From: Eustoma russellianum
Taxonomy: Eukaryota > Streptophyta > Magnoliopsida > Gentianales > Gentianaceae
DNA: 64,000 nucleotides
NCBI GenBank assembly: GCA_036186865.1
Contig: AP025043.1
Location: forward strand, 37,264,539-37,328,538
Direction of reading: 5' to 3'
In this document: piece after piece, positions 44,361 through 56,459 of the stretch
How the letters are laid out: each line of letters opens with the position of its first letter
Numbering within the stretch: the first letter of the stretch is position 1
The notes under the pieces: generated by a model
What the model was told of the DNA's origin: nothing
Seen by the model: only the letters and a program-made list of their open reading frames with translations
Database searches by the model: none
Position numbers and translations under genes: made by a program

Positions 44361-44542
44361 GATATAGGTCCCCTCACCGCAAATGGGATACGGTGACGCG
44401 TGACTGTACGACACGTGACAGCAAGGGAGGTGGTGACGTTAGATGAGGGTCACACGCATCTAGCTTCATCACCCTTCTTTCCTGCCACGTGTCGCGTGAT
44501 AACAAAGGAGGTGAAGAAAGTGGGGGTAAGATATCCCAACCC
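44361..44542. mobile_element. G-box MITE (family M), copy 6
   Basis: Flanks AATTTGGAC / AATTTGGAG (8/9). GGTGACGCGTGAC, CGACACGTGACAGC and CTGCCACGTGTCGCG; central arms GTTAGATGAGGGT and CATCTAGCTTCATCACCC. Confidence 0.9.
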
Positions 44543-44544
44543 AA

Positions 44545-45180
44545 TTTGGAGGCAGCAGAGAAGCTCCTGTCAAAGTCCCATGAAAAGTGGAGGATGATTC
44601 CGGTCAACTATGTGAGAGATATTATTCTTATTATTTGAGTCGGCGCCTACACAGGCATCTTCGAAGACTTTTCATTTTCTTTTTTGTCCCCAACTGTCAA
44701 CGTCTAGCTGGGAAGGACAAATTATTCCTCCACGTTTGAAATTAATCCCCAATTATTACTTACTAAGATGACCTGATAAAAAGTTTGGTTTACTAATCTT
44801 CGTGTTCACAAATGAGTCAATAAGTTGTAAAGTTATGATTAGTGCTATTGTTTTTCTTCCTTTTTCTTTTTTACTTTTTATGTCGAAAAAGTATTTGGTT
44901 CATAGAGGCGTAAATGAGTCGAATACGGGCAAAAATTTTTTTGGATTTGAATTTGGTTGAATTTTCCGAGCTAATTTACAATTCCAAAGTGTTGCATATA
45001 TTTTCTCAAAAAAAAAAAGAAAAAAAGTCGTGCATTTGACTCCTTTAAGTTCTTGAGCCTAAAACCTTATTTGAATTCAAGCTCGATTCGATATTGTAAA
45101 CTTCCCTAGTGTTTTCAAAAAAAAAAAAAAAAAATCCCTAGCGAGTTAAGCTTAAATAACTCGTTTTAGGATTATGTGAG
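44545..45180. other. Intergenic stretch with poly(A) tracts
   Basis: Homopolymer A runs near 45006 and 45118-45134, with no recognisable element. Confidence 0.45.
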
Positions 45181-45186
45181 TTGGAG

Positions 45187-45326
45187 GGGATTGAATCCCC
45201 TGACCCCACTTCCCACCGCACAACACGTGACAGCAGGGGGTTGTGAGGCTAGCCTCACCACCTCTACTACCACGTGTCGTCCGATGGAGAGCGTGGTGAG
45301 AAGAAATAGGTGAAGGGATCCGGTCC
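45187..45326. mobile_element. G-box MITE (family M), copy 7, upstream of the bHLH gene
   Basis: Perfect 9-bp duplication GAGTTGGAG (45178-45186, 45327-45335). Two intact CACGTG motifs at 45224-45229 and 45271-45276. Its right edge is 299 bp from the bHLH start codon, so it is within or next to the promoter. Confidence 0.94.
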
Positions 45327-45625
45327 GAGTTGGAGACAGAGAAATGCCAAGTGGCCCCATCAGCTAAGTCGTCAAACATGGAACATTCGGGCTATATATC
45401 TTCAGACGACGGTGAGCCCAGAACGTCAAGCCGAGGCAAACCTGCCTTTTACTTTCTAGTGGGATTTTTTTGGAGATCCGTTCTCTTTCCAGGTGACAAT
45501 CACAACCCATCTTCTTTTTTCCTTCAGATTCTCTCCATCTCCTTAATCTTTCTGTTCAACACAAAATCTGACATTCACATCTTTCTCTTTCTTGCATTAT
45601 TCCCCACCAGTTACCCAGTCAACAA

Positions 45626-48149
45626 ATGGAGATCTCACCCATTAGAAGCTTTGCAGAAATGGTGAAATTATAAATTAAAATTTTTGTATCATAAAAAAGC
45701 ATATCTTATATGTCATAATATATTTGAAATGAATCATAGTGTTAGCTCCGGCCGTTGATATATATATATATTTTTTTGGTTACAGCAGGAGATGGATCAT
45801 GGATTTATGCATCAATGGCAAATGAGTTCTTATGATGAACTCAATGCTCTGACCGTGGCTGCTGCATTTGGAGATAATTACTTTGATATGCATTCCATCT
45901 TCAGTCAAGATCAGCCCTCTTCTAATTTACCTGAAAAAGAATCCATTAGACCATTGAAACAGCAAAAGACTAACAGCAGGGGATCCTGTACTAACTCTGA
46001 TCAGCTCTCCAATTTGACTACATCTAATTCTCCAAATTTCCATGTTGTCAATTCACATTCTCCCAACTCTGAGTTCTCATTGACCAAGCCTAAGGATGAG
46101 ATTGATTTCTCCTCTTTCACCAAGAATTTCCCAAAGGATTTGACTTTTTCCCCTGGCTCAGTTGGCAAACAGGATTATGTTTTCGATTCTCGCCCCGCCA
46201 CCAAAAGGGCTACCACTACTAACTCGAAATGGCCTCATGCTCAAGATCACATCATGGCAGAAAGGAGGAGGAGAGAGAAACTCAGCCAGAGGTTCATTGC
46301 TTTGTCTGCTCTTGTCCCTGGTCTCAAAAAGGTACTTCAATCCCTCCACGTGTCAGTACATGGCGTTAGACCACATCTCTAGGACATTATCTTGGAGCAA
46401 AAGGTGAAATCTTTTACCACGGAGCCTCCACCGCCCCAGCGTCAAGGAACATGTGTGGAGCATGCAAATCAGAAGCTTAGATTGGGTGAGATCTTACGCA
46501 GTGACCCACACAAGGTGTCCTTCTGCAAACTAGGCTTCGGTCTAGCAGCAGAAGAACACCCACACTGTGCGAGTCACTGGAATCGAATGACCTCTTGGAG
46601 CAAATTTCTACCTAAGTACCAAATGGACTATGTCCTGGGGACATTCTAGGACGTTATCTCAGTACTTGTCAGTATAGACGCTAGCTCCAAGTTATGGTCA
46701 CTAGACCTAAGTTCTCGGAAAACAAACTCTATGTGTTTCTAACACATAGTTATGATTGCGTATATATGAACCCTTCATACCCCCATAGGCAGGAATCTCT
46801 AAGTCAATGGGGTAATGTTGTTGTTGTTGTTGGAGTATAGCTGTTTATTAGACGTTATATCAGCATATTTGACATCAGTTTTTTCCTAGATAGTCCATGT
46901 TAGTGTGATGGATTTGATTAAATATTGATCTTTTTCTTTATTATGATCAGATGGACAAGGCATCTGTGCTTGGAGATGCTATTAAGTACTTGAAACAACT
47001 GCAAGAGAAAGTGAAGAGCCTAGAGGAGCAAAGGAAGCAAAGGAAGGAGTCTGTGGTGTTTGTGAAGAAACATGGACTTTGTTCTGATGGTGACAATTCA
47101 TCCTCAGATGAGAACTTCTCTAATGAAGCTACTACTGAATCTCCACCAGAGATTGAAGTAAGGTTTTCAGGCAAAGATGTCCTTGTAAGGATATATTGTG
47201 AGAAAAGGAAAAGAGTTCTGAATAATATAGTTGCTGAAATTGAGAGGTTCCCTCTGTGTGTCATCAATAGCAGTGCTATGACATTTGGAAGTTCATTTCT
47301 TGACATAACAGTCATAGCTAAGGTACCTCCTAATTCCATTCATTATTATCATAGTGTTTCTTGCTTTCCATTTCCCCTGGAGTCAAGGGCACACTCTTCT
47401 TTGATTTTGAAATATGATGAAATAAAGCAAAATGACTCACTAAATTGGTTGTTTTTCTTATATTGTGAAATAGCAGTTGATTGATACAGCTTCACGTTAT
47501 TTTCATTATGGGTCATCAAAAAACAATCTCTGTGTGTATCTAACACATAGGTATGGTTGCGTACATCTGACCTCCTATGTTCCGTCATAGACAGGAGCCT
47601 CTAAAGCAATGGAGTAATGTCGTAGTTGTTGTATTATCATAGTGTTTCTTGCAATTTCAATTGCGTTATCAAACAAGATATCATCATGCGTATATCTGCT
47701 CTATCTAGTCAGTTCTTTCATTCATACCTACTTCATGTCATAGTTTAATAGTTTTCTCAAGCAGAAGAATAGGGTTACACAACTTCTATCTTTTGTATAC
47801 ATAAATTGTTTTGTTATCATTTTATGCTAAAGGACCGGTGTATTAGTCTTCTGTGTTTGCGCAAGGTTCAGGAAGGGACCAGATCGCTTCGCGATCTGAC
47901 CTTATCCTACACTTTTTTGTGTAAGAGCCTCTTTCCATGGCTTAACATGTGTTTTCAAGGTCACAAAGCAGTAACTTTATCAGTTGCTTCAAAGTCCGCA
48001 CTCATTTATGCTACTTCAGCCTTTTTTTTTTCTTTTTTTGGCAGATGGATGAAGGGTTTAGCATGTCAATAAAAGATTTCGTGAAGAATTTGCGCTCCTC
48101 GATCCAAAGGCTCATGGCAAAAGAAGAACATTGCTCATCTAGCAATTAA
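45626..48149 (+). CDS. bHLH transcription factor, subgroup IVa (NAI1/bHLH18-25-like), 351 aa
   Basis: Sequence-specific nuclear regulator. Exons: 45626-45661, 45789-46331, 46951-47322, 48045-48149; phases are consistent. The start at 45626 (MEISPIRSFAEM) is preferred over the ATG at 45792, because the short first exon joins in frame and this leader is typical of the subgroup. The basic region and first helix HIMAERRRREKLSQRFIALS carry the His-Glu-Arg residues that specify E-box/G-box binding. It continues LVPGLKK, an intron, then MDKASVLGDAIKYLKQLQEK and a leucine-zipper-like KVKSLEEQRKQRK. A C-terminal ACT-like region follows (EIEVRFSGKDVLVRIYCEKR, SSFLDITVIAK). The N-terminus is Ser/Asn-rich. 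The closest paralogue cannot be named without a search. Introns 2 and 3 are largely SINE sequence. Confidence 0.95.
46400..46650 (-). mobile_element. SINE family A in bHLH intron 2, minus
   Basis: AGATTGGGTGAGATCTTACGC, GTGACCCACACAAGGTGTCC, AACACCCACACTGTGCGAG and GGAATCGAATGACCTCTTGG, nearly full length. Confidence 0.88.
46728..46836 (+). mobile_element. Family B 3' fragment in bHLH intron 2
   Basis: TGTGTTTCTAACACATAG, ATAGGCAGGAATCTCTAAG and the GTAATGTTGTTGTTGTTG end; 5' truncated. Confidence 0.85.
47360..47630 (+). mobile_element. Family B repeat in bHLH intron 3
   Basis: Near full length: ATATGATGAAATAAAGCAAAA, GACTCACTAAATTGG, ATAGACAGGAGCCTCTAAAG, GTAATGTCGTAGTTGTTG. It starts about 40 bp after the exon 3 donor. 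Confidence 0.88.
47838..47997 (+). mobile_element. Au-type SINE in bHLH intron 3
   Basis: GTGTTTGCGCAAGGTTCAGG, CGCTTCGCGATCTGACC, AAGGTCACAAAGCAGTAAC, TTATCAGTTGCTTC. It ends about 50 bp before exon 4. Confidence 0.88.
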
Positions 48150-48860
48150 ACTACTTCAGTTGATAGTATCCCCAGCAGATCAAAAGTCCTTCAAGAATGC
48201 CAATCATTGATCTTAATGGATTCCTTTTTTCCCCATAGATGATCAAAACCCTGAAATTTTCTACCCTTCATGACCATCAAAAGCCCTAAACCATTCTTGT
48301 TCATTTTGCCACGAGGTTCACTTTTTTGGGAGGGTTTTTTTTACCAATTTTTTCATGGTCAAAATGTTGACCATGTTAGCTTACCCAACCTTTGTGAAGA
48401 TGACCTCTTGGCTTTTTCTATACATAATCCTTTTTTTTTTTTTGGTTCTTTGTTGAGGTTGAAAATCCAACCAAACAAAAGGGTATCTGAAGATATAGGT
48501 AAAGGGTTTTTTCTTTTTTTGAAGGGTGGGATGATGAGAGGTTTTGTTATCAAATGTGGAATTTTCTTCTTTCATCTCTTTTATTCCCAATGTTTTAGAG
48601 GCTTCTTAGACTTCATGGTTTTGGAAGCTTCTTTTCTCTTGAAATTGTAATTTGTTCCTTTCAGTGTTGTAATTTCTTTTCTTTCAGTTGAAATTGTAAT
48701 TTGGAGTTGTACTTGTACCCCACTTGTGGAGAATAATATGCTCTTGTGTTTCTTGATTTTCCATAATAATTTGTCTTACTCGCTTTTGACCTATTCAATT
48801 TCAAAAGTTCAACAAAAGTCTATGTATTCCTTTTACTGTATTTAGAATGGGAAAACAAAG
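48150..48860 (+). other. bHLH 3' UTR and downstream sequence
   Basis: T-rich sequence with repeated TTTCTTTTC/TTGAAATTGTAATTTG near 48640-48700 and AATAATA-type motifs near 48730 and 48760 that may serve polyadenylation. The frame at 48270-48650 has no domain and is treated as UTR. Confidence 0.5.
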
Positions 48861-48867
48861 TGTAGAG

Positions 48868-48945
48868 TAATGTTGTGTACATCAGATCACGAAGCGATTC
48901 AGTTTTTCTCTGAACTCTGTGTAAACGAGAAGTCTAGTGCACCGA
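48868..48945 (-). mobile_element. Au-type SINE fragment, minus
   Basis: TACATCAGATCACGAAGCGA and CGAGAAGTCTAGTGCACCGA are the inverse of the Au 5' half. Confidence 0.65.
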
Positions 48946-49227
48946 TAATAATAACATATACTCAATAATAAATTCATTTTTCTTACGATAAAATTTAGAA
49001 TATGTTCTTTTCATAAAAGAGAAAGGAATCAAAAGTACTCACAAAAATGAATTTCTTACATGTGAGATCATTATTGAGTCGGACCAATCAAGTCAAATAT
49101 ATATTTAAGGAAAAAATAATCTCCTTATACAGGTATGTAAGTTACACTAATTCAATGTAAAGGAAAGTGAAAATACTTTTAAGTGAGAATGAGAAGTCGT
49201 CGGTGCAACAATTGCATAAAGTAGTCT

Positions 49228-49512
49228 GACGGTATAACTCAGTTAGTATTCGAGTTGGTCAGGTTCGAACTAGAACGCATACAGTGTATGTGTACTACTG
49301 CTGTCTGGGCCAATAATGACTATGTACTTATATCCAGCCCAATTGTATCAAAAAGTTGATGACCTAGTTTGTTGTAGACACCTTGTGTGGGTTCCTGAAA
49401 ATGCCTTATTAACCTAAGAAGCCGTTGAAATCTTAATTTGCCTCCTCCATGAAGCTCCGTTATGCTTGATCAATAGGAGGCCCCGGAGACATAAATTTGA
49501 CTTTTTATCAAG
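49228..49512 (+). mobile_element. SINE family A, plus copy
   Basis: GTATAACTCAGTTAGTATTC, GGTTCGAACTAGAACGCA, ACAGTGTATGTG, ACACCTTGTGTGGGTTCC, CTCCATGAAGCTCCG. Confidence 0.8.
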
Positions 49513-49819
49513 AACAATTGCATAAAGTAGAAGTTTCTGTACTATCAAGGAACAATGATAGATTACACTTGTCACATAGGAATTGTTTCCAGTACATATA
49601 ATCAGACAACTTAGACTTATATAATAAATCAATCATGTAAAATAGTACTTCTGTAGTACACTTGTAATTATAAAATAATTCTTAACGTCAAATTCTGGGG
49701 GAGACTTTCCCTCCTGGAATTATAAAAGAAGAAAAGCAGACATTGCACTTACTATGCGGAAGTACAAAATCTAAAGAGCATAAAAGTACCAATGAATATT
49801 AGTTTCATAATAACGAGAA

Positions 49820-50275
49820 TTAAGCATGACTTACTAGATTTGCATATTTATGAGGACATGGTCCAAGATAGGAGTTCATGGAAGCATAAAATTAAGGTTA
49901 AGGAGGTTTAGCCAGGATATAAGGACACTTTAGAGTATGTTTAAGAGCTTAGATACTCTTTACACTTTAGTTTTACTTTGTACTTTTTTGTTTTTATCTT
50001 TGTCTTTCATTATTTGTGCATATACACGGTTATGACTATTTTACTATTGGAAGCTTTCTATTTGTATATACTAAATTCCTTCACTAGCACACTATATTCT
50101 TAATATTGTGTCATCTATGCAGGTACATATAGAGTCGGGGTCTCACTGGAAGCAAACTCTCTATTCCTTGAGATGAAAATATTGTTCGCCTGCCTCTCAC
50201 CTTCCCCAGACCCTAGCGATAGCTTTTGCTGTCGTTGGGATATACTAGGTATGGTTGTTGTTGTACATGTACATG
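49820..50275 (+). mobile_element. RTE-type LINE 3' end, plus orientation
   Basis: Starts in the reverse-transcriptase tail (TGACTTACTAGATTTGCATA ... AGCATAAAATTAAGGTTAAG), then the 3' UTR with TCTATGCAGGTACATATAG, GGGTCTCACTGGAAGCAAAC and the TGGTTGTTGTTGTA end. Little decayed. Confidence 0.9.
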
Positions 50276-50767
50276 TGTAGAAAAAGGTTTTGTTTTACCT
50301 ATAAAACATAATTTATCAAGTCATATGTTGATTTAACATAATAGTTCTTTTATAAAAGCGTCACGTATTGAAATAGTGGTGTTGAAATAATCATAGTAAG
50401 ATGCGAGAAAGAAAATGGAGGACGAATGCTGTTATTCGAGTGATTATTTATATAATTATTTTTAGCAGCCTAATAATCTTAGCTTATGAAAATAGTTACA
50501 ATTTATTTGCTCTTAAATAGTTATTTCACTTTGGCGCTTTACAAGTTGATAAGGAACTTCCCAGATTAGCAAGAATGTGGAGACCCAGCTTGTATTTTCG
50601 AGCACGAAATAAGATTTATCTAATAATAAAAAGCAAAAAGGGGGAAATCTAACCAAAACTTTTTTTGTTAATCCATTAGATTTTCTCAACGTTGGAAAGT
50701 TGCGGGGACCTCTCATGTCACCTCTACCATGAAACAAATTGAAATGCTTAAGGGAGATGTGTAAGTG

Positions 50768-50910
50768 ACGTTTTCGGTGTACTAAGTTTCTGTGTTTCTG
50801 CAGGATTTGGAGAGAGACTTGATTGTTTCACGATCTGGTGTACGCAACTTTACCCTATATTTTATACAAGAGGCTGTTTTCGCGGCTCGAGCTCTTACTA
50901 TTAGACATAA
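50768..50910 (+). mobile_element. Au-type SINE, degenerate
   Basis: GACGTTTTCGGTGTACTAAG, GTTTCACGATCTGGTGTACG, AGGCTGTTTTCGCGGCTCG; the B-box half is partly lost. Confidence 0.78.
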
Positions 50911-51054
50911 ACCTAAAAAGGGATACGTATATCATTACGAAACTATGAAAAGTTCGTTTGGTATAGTTTTACAAACCTAAGGAAAAGACCAACGGAAAAA
51001 CCAACATCTTTGAGGGAGATATCTGGGAGTATTTATAATTAACAATTTGAATCG

Positions 51055-51300
51055 AAAATCGGAAACTTTTTATTTGTATTTAATATATTCTCTCGTTAAT
51101 GCACTAATATATCATATCTCTATTATCGTATCATCTATATATGTACATATAAAGTTGGGGGTCTCACTGGAAGCAAACTTTCTATCTTTGAGATGCAAGT
51201 ATTCTTTGTCCGCTTCTCACTCTCCTTAGATCCTAGCGATATCTTTTGCTATCGTTAGGATATACTGGATATGTGTTCTGTGTGGTGTGTGTCCTTGTTG
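51055..51300 (+). mobile_element. RTE-type LINE 3' tail, plus orientation
   Basis: TATATGTACATATAAAGTTGG, GGGGTCTCACTGGAAGCAAAC, CACTCTCCTTAGATCCTAGC, TTAGGATATACTGGATATG. Confidence 0.85.
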
Positions 51301-51973
51301 TCATGTTACTGTCATTGTTTCTTGAAATTATATCCAAATTTCAGGGTAATTAGGTATTTTTCATCTAAAATGAGTGGAAAATGTACGGTTTAATTTTATG
51401 AAGCACACCTTCAAAGGTCTCAATCATCTTCGTCAATGCTAGGTGACCCTTCACTTTTCTTGCCAGTGTTAAGATTCTCCATCTTGTTTTCTTGGTTTTG
51501 TTCACATTTTGAACGAGTTTATACTATTTATGAAAATAAAAAGTAGTTATTATACACAAATAGATAAAGGTACATGATAATATTTTTCTAGACATATAAA
51601 AACGAGATGAAAAGTATGATCTTGTGAACGTATTCCATGCTAAATTTTAGTAAAGGGGAAATCCCTAGGTTTTGTTGCATCAGGGCAAAACCTTCTTGTT
51701 TATACAACAACTCTCTCAATACACATAGAAAATACATCCATGTTCCTGTAGAAACAAGCTAAGACTGGGTGTACCGAGCTCAGCCGAAGTGTGGCTGCCT
51801 GAACAGAGTACTTGACGTGCTGAAGGAAATAAGACAAGTGAATGAAGTAAGTTAGCCGAGCTGAACTGACCTAAATATAGGATTGGCTGAGCTAAGTATA
51901 TGCAGGATTAGACATGACCTACTAGATTTGCACATCTCCGAAGACATGGTATAGGATAGGAACTGATGGAGAC

Positions 51974-54900
51974 CAGTGGCGGAGCCAGGAGTCCCTTCTT
52001 GGGGGGACACAGACAGGCTTCGCCACATGAATACCACTGATCACATTTTCGGACCAAAAAAATGACAAAATCTTCTAGACATATTTTTGCATTATAACAT
52101 AAAATACATGAAAGAAAACACATCTATCAACCAATGTACAAAAAAAATAAACAATACACAACAAACAATATGCATATCATAATTATTAAATGAATATCGT
52201 AATATACATCAATACATACCTTTTATTTGCCTATTGTAGGACGAGAAGGAGTTGCTAAGGGACGCAAAAAGGTTCTTCGAGATGACATTGATTGAAATCG
52301 TTGCATAATGTCTTCATCTTCAATGGTACTAAAAATTTCATGCTCAAAGTAACACAATAGACAATCTGATAGTATGTCATCCCCCAATCGGTTGCGTAGA
52401 TCAGTCTTGACGATATTCATTGCAGAAAAAGTTCTTTCAACACTAGCTGTTCCAACAGGTAAGATCAATGCTAGCTCGATAAGTCGATACACTAAAAGAA
52501 AGTAACTGTGATAATTTTTCTCCACCATCTTCTTTGCAAGATCTCCAAGATTATTTATATTAGAGAATACTTTATTTGATTTCATATCGACAATGTAATT
52601 GTCAAGTTGATGGCCAAGCTTCATTCGTTTCAAGGAAGTGAAGTCATCTGGATATAACTCAGCAAGATGCAACAATTGACCATGATCAAAGTTCGAAAAA
52701 GAATTTGAAGGATCAAGACACATTACACATCTAATTAAATCCGTGTTTGCCTCTGTGAAGTGTTCATCCATTTCCATAGCAATAATGTCAATCACCTAAG
52801 AATTTATATGAATAAAAATTAATTACGATATAGACAAATTAATCAATGTCATATGTATCAACACAATAAAGATAAATGAAGTACCTTTATGAAGATTTCT
52901 GCACGAAAATGATGAAAGTATGTCATCGGTTCACCACCTTTATGTTTTTTTCTAGACCGGCCAATGACAACATCATCCATATTAGGCACATCAATTTCAT
53001 GTATTTCACAAAACTCAAAGACTTCTTTCAACAAAATATCCCAACCAACCTCTCTATATTCTTGTATGCTCTTTTTTACCCCGTTGATCATATTAAGAGC
53101 ACACCCTATGTTTTGATCTCTCACTTGTAGAATCTTAGAAAGTGTACTTGTCATTCCTAAAATTTTCAACATAAACTTTCCAACAAATACAAACTCAAAA
53201 GAGTCCATCTTATCAATCAAACCCGATGCAGTATTTTGGATATCTGATTTCTCACCATCCTCGTATAATGAGAGAAGCAATTGTCCGATTGGATTCCAAC
53301 TATCAAAAATTCTCAACAATGTTTTATAATGAGAATTCCAACGTGTATCTCCGGGTCGTGCTAAGCTTGTTTCTTGATTCTGACCCCTTCCAATTGAAAT
53401 CTCACCCATGTCTATTTTATGTCCAATTCCGTCTTTGAGTAGCTGACGAAAATAATCTTTTCTTTTGCATGAAGCTTCAATTGTGTTAACAATCAACGAT
53501 ACCACTTCAAAGAAATTTTTCACACTTTCTTTTTCTCTAGCAGCAGACACAACAACTAATTGAAGTTGATGGGCGAAACAATGGATATAATGCGCGTTCT
53601 TGTTTTCATTTAGAATGAGCGCTTTCAAGCCATTAAATTGACCACGCATGTTTGAAGCTCCATCATAACCTTGACCTCTAATTCTATCGAGTGATAGCCC
53701 ATGTTTAGCAAAAAAAACCATCAGTAGCCATTTTTAGGCACTTTGCTGAAGTGTCGGTAACATGCACCAATCCAAGAAAACGTTCTACAACCTCTCCTTT
53801 GTCATTCAAAAATCTTAAAACTACAGACATTTGTTCTTTCACTGAACAATCACGTGCTTCATCAATCAAAAGAGCAAAACGCTTGTCTCCTAACTCATTC
53901 AATATGACTTTTCTTGTTTCTGCTGCACAACTCTCAATAATTTCTTTCTGGATCATAGGAGACGTCATTTGATTATTTTTTTGGAGCATTTGCTTGCATT
54001 ACCTTCTCCGCATCAGCATTCTGCTTGCAATACCAACCAATGAGGCCTAAAAAATGCCCTCGGCGCATTGATTGTGTAGATTCATCATGTCCCCTAAAAG
54101 ACAAACCTTCCATTAAAAGATATCGAGCAACACGTACAACCAATGTCAATCGAATACGATAATCAGCTTCAATAGCAACACTTTTCGTTGACAGGACATA
54201 ATCCACATTTTCTCTTTGATTGCGGTATTGCTCAACCTTATCTCTACAAGTACGATGTGAGCTAAAAGAACTTCCTTCATGATCAATGAATGCTGTTTTA
54301 CCATCTTTCCAATTAGCAAATCCATCTTCAGTAAAAGCAGTTGCTCCACTTTTTATATTGTTATTTGCAAATAAATAACAATATAAACAATACGCTCTGT
54401 CTTTAGATACGCTATATTCCAACCATTCATAATCGTTGAACCATGCACTTTGAAACCTTCTGTTCTTTTTTCCAAACATAGTTTGTGGAAACACATGCCC
54501 AACCGGCTGACAAGGACCTTTAGCTAAATATCGTCTCCTTAATGAATCTCTTATTTCAATAGGATAACTATTAATTGGTTTTCGCGAACCCGGATCACCA
54601 ATAACATCATCATCCGAAATTGCACATTCCTTATCAACACAAGCTTTTTTTCCCTTCCTTGTGAAGTTGAAGATTCGAAATTTTTCGGTTGCCTGATAAC
54701 AAACTTGTCCATAATGTATTGTTAAACAAAACCTTAAAACCTCTGTAATCTGAAAAATCAACCAAAACAAGTGCAGACAAGAAGATAAGTAACACATATA
54801 AAATTAGAAACAGTCAAGCCAAACAAATGAACAATTAACAAATAAATCACCCACCAAACAAATGTACAATTAACAATTGACTCTGGCCTACCACAAATCA

Positions 54901-55661
54901 CCCACCAAATAAACGAAACTTTAACACCCTTTGTCAGATGTCGCCCTACTAAAACATCCCAAGAAAAAAACCATTCATCTAAAATAAACCAAATTACAAC
55001 AATAAGACAAAGAAAAGTCATGATTTCACAAACTGACAAACACTTCCATAGCAAAATACAAAAAACAAAAAACCCTAGAAAATATATATAAAAAAAAAAG
55101 CCAAAGTCACCGAAAATTGCAGAAGATTGAATGATGCAGAAAATATAAAAAGAAAAGCCAAAATCTTTTATCTAAAATTGGAGAAGATTATCGGGTAATA
55201 ATGGGAGAAGTGCTGAAGCGGGCGTGGTGTTTCTGGAGGAGAGAACTCACGGAGTGCGGGAGTGGAGAAAGAGTGAATAAAAAAAGTGCTTTCTACCTCT
55301 TTTTTAATATTTAATAATGTAACTTTTTTAGGTGGGGACAAATAAAAAGTGAAAGGAGTTTTTTAGTTTTAATATTTTTACAATTTTAAAAAAACGTTTT
55401 AACCTTTTTTAAATTTTTTTTAATATATTTAAGAGACCAAATTTCATGTAGGTTTTAGACACATTTCAGTCATTTAGCAGAGAATTGTCGAACGTTAAAC
55501 ATTATGTAACCATATAACAGAGGGTTAGTGTTCTGTCAAGTAGGGGCACACTTTGAACTGAATAGCCAAAAATACAACTACACCTATCTATCTATAAGAA
55601 TTTTTTCGGCGACGTTGGGGGGGGGGCACGTGCCCCCCAGGCCCCCCTCCCTCCGCCCCTG
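51974..55661. mobile_element. hAT-superfamily DNA transposon with complete ends (3688 bp)
   Basis: Perfect 8-bp target duplication ATGGAGAC (51966-51973, 55662-55669). TIRs CAGTGGCGGAGCCAGG and, inverted, CAGGGGCGGAGGGAGG match hAT ends. Subterminal GGGGGG/CCCCCC stretches lie just inside (52006-52013 region and 55619-55650). The only gene, minus strand, encodes a TTF zinc finger/hAT transposase. Roughly 950 bp separate the gene start from the right TIR. Confidence 0.96.
52223..54712 (-). pseudogene. hAT transposase (zf-TTF, DUF4371, hAT dimerisation) with three homopolymer frameshifts
   Basis: Resembles plant zinc-finger MYM-type-1-like hAT transposases. Read from an ATG at 54712 (MDKFVIRQPKNFESSTSQG). 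Domain order: TTF zinc finger region (GPCQPVGHVFPQTMFG, RAYCLYCYLF), catalytic DUF4371 segments (ALLIDEARDCSVKEQMSVV, GQGYDGASNMRG, RPGDTRWNSHY) and the C-terminal dimerisation domain (PVGTASVERTFSAMNIVK). One 89-bp intron (52884-52796, GT-AG) joins EIFIK to VIDIIAMEMDEHF. The frame breaks three times, each at a homopolymer: T7 at 54645-54651, T7 at 53976-53982, A8 at 53710-53717. No other stop interrupts the frame, so it is either recently disabled or intact with sequencing errors. Confidence 0.93.
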
Positions 55662-56459
55662 ATGGAGACGGAGGATTAATGTTAGTGATATTTAGGCAGG
55701 GTATAGAGACATCTTAGGGTATATAAAGGGCCTTAGATACTCTCTCAATGTTAGGTTGACTTTGCATTTTTTGTGTTTGTTTTTGTCTTTCATTATTTGT
55801 TTGTTTATTATGTGTATATGCAGGTACATATAGAGCCAGTGGTCTCGTTAGAAGCGAACTCTCTATCCTTTGATATGGTGGTATTGTTTGCCTACCTCTC
55901 ACCCTCCCCAAACCCTAGCGATAGCTTTTGATGTTGTTATATGCTGTGTATGTGTTGTTGTTGAGCTGAGTAACAATGGACGAAGTGAAGCTATGATGAA
56001 CTGATAAAGTACTACTGCCGAGCTGAGGTGATCAAGGCAGAGAAAGGAAGAACTGAGGTGAAGAAAGGCAGCAGAACAGAACTAGAATAAATTATGCTGA
56101 GCCGAGGTGACGAGGTGAAGCACAAGATAGGCAGCAAAATTAAGACGGAGCTGCAACACTTACTCGTATATAATAAATTTAGGACTTTTACTGTACATAG
56201 GTCCAAGCAGAACAACTAGTCGTTACCTTTGTAAACGTTAGAAAACATTGTAGATAAACAGTAACCACTGCACAAATGAAAAAATAATATCATTAGAGGC
56301 AGAAAAACTCCTATAAAAGGAGAATAACCTTGTAAATTTGATTTATGACTTGAATGAATTTCCAATTATTTCAATCTGGACAATTCCAAATGAATAGGAA
56401 ACAATAGAGAGCCCTAGCTTCGGTTCACTCTTAATGAAACAGAATCTAACCATAACACA

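Larger units (their letters stand above)
51885..55965 (+). mobile_element. RTE-type LINE 3' end interrupted by a hAT element
   Basis: The left part (51885-51973) carries GACATGACCTACTAGATTTG and GACATGGTATAGGATAGG from the reverse-transcriptase tail. The right part (55662-55965) resumes with GGAGGATTAATG and the complete 3' UTR to GTGTTGTTGTTG. Joining at the duplicated ATGGAGAC gives the same order as 49820-50275. Confidence 0.9.

Noticed and set aside
45330..45665. 111-codon frame upstream of the bHLH gene
   Set aside because: It overlaps the MITE edge and the 5' UTR, shows no domain, and is in a different frame from the real first exon at 45626.
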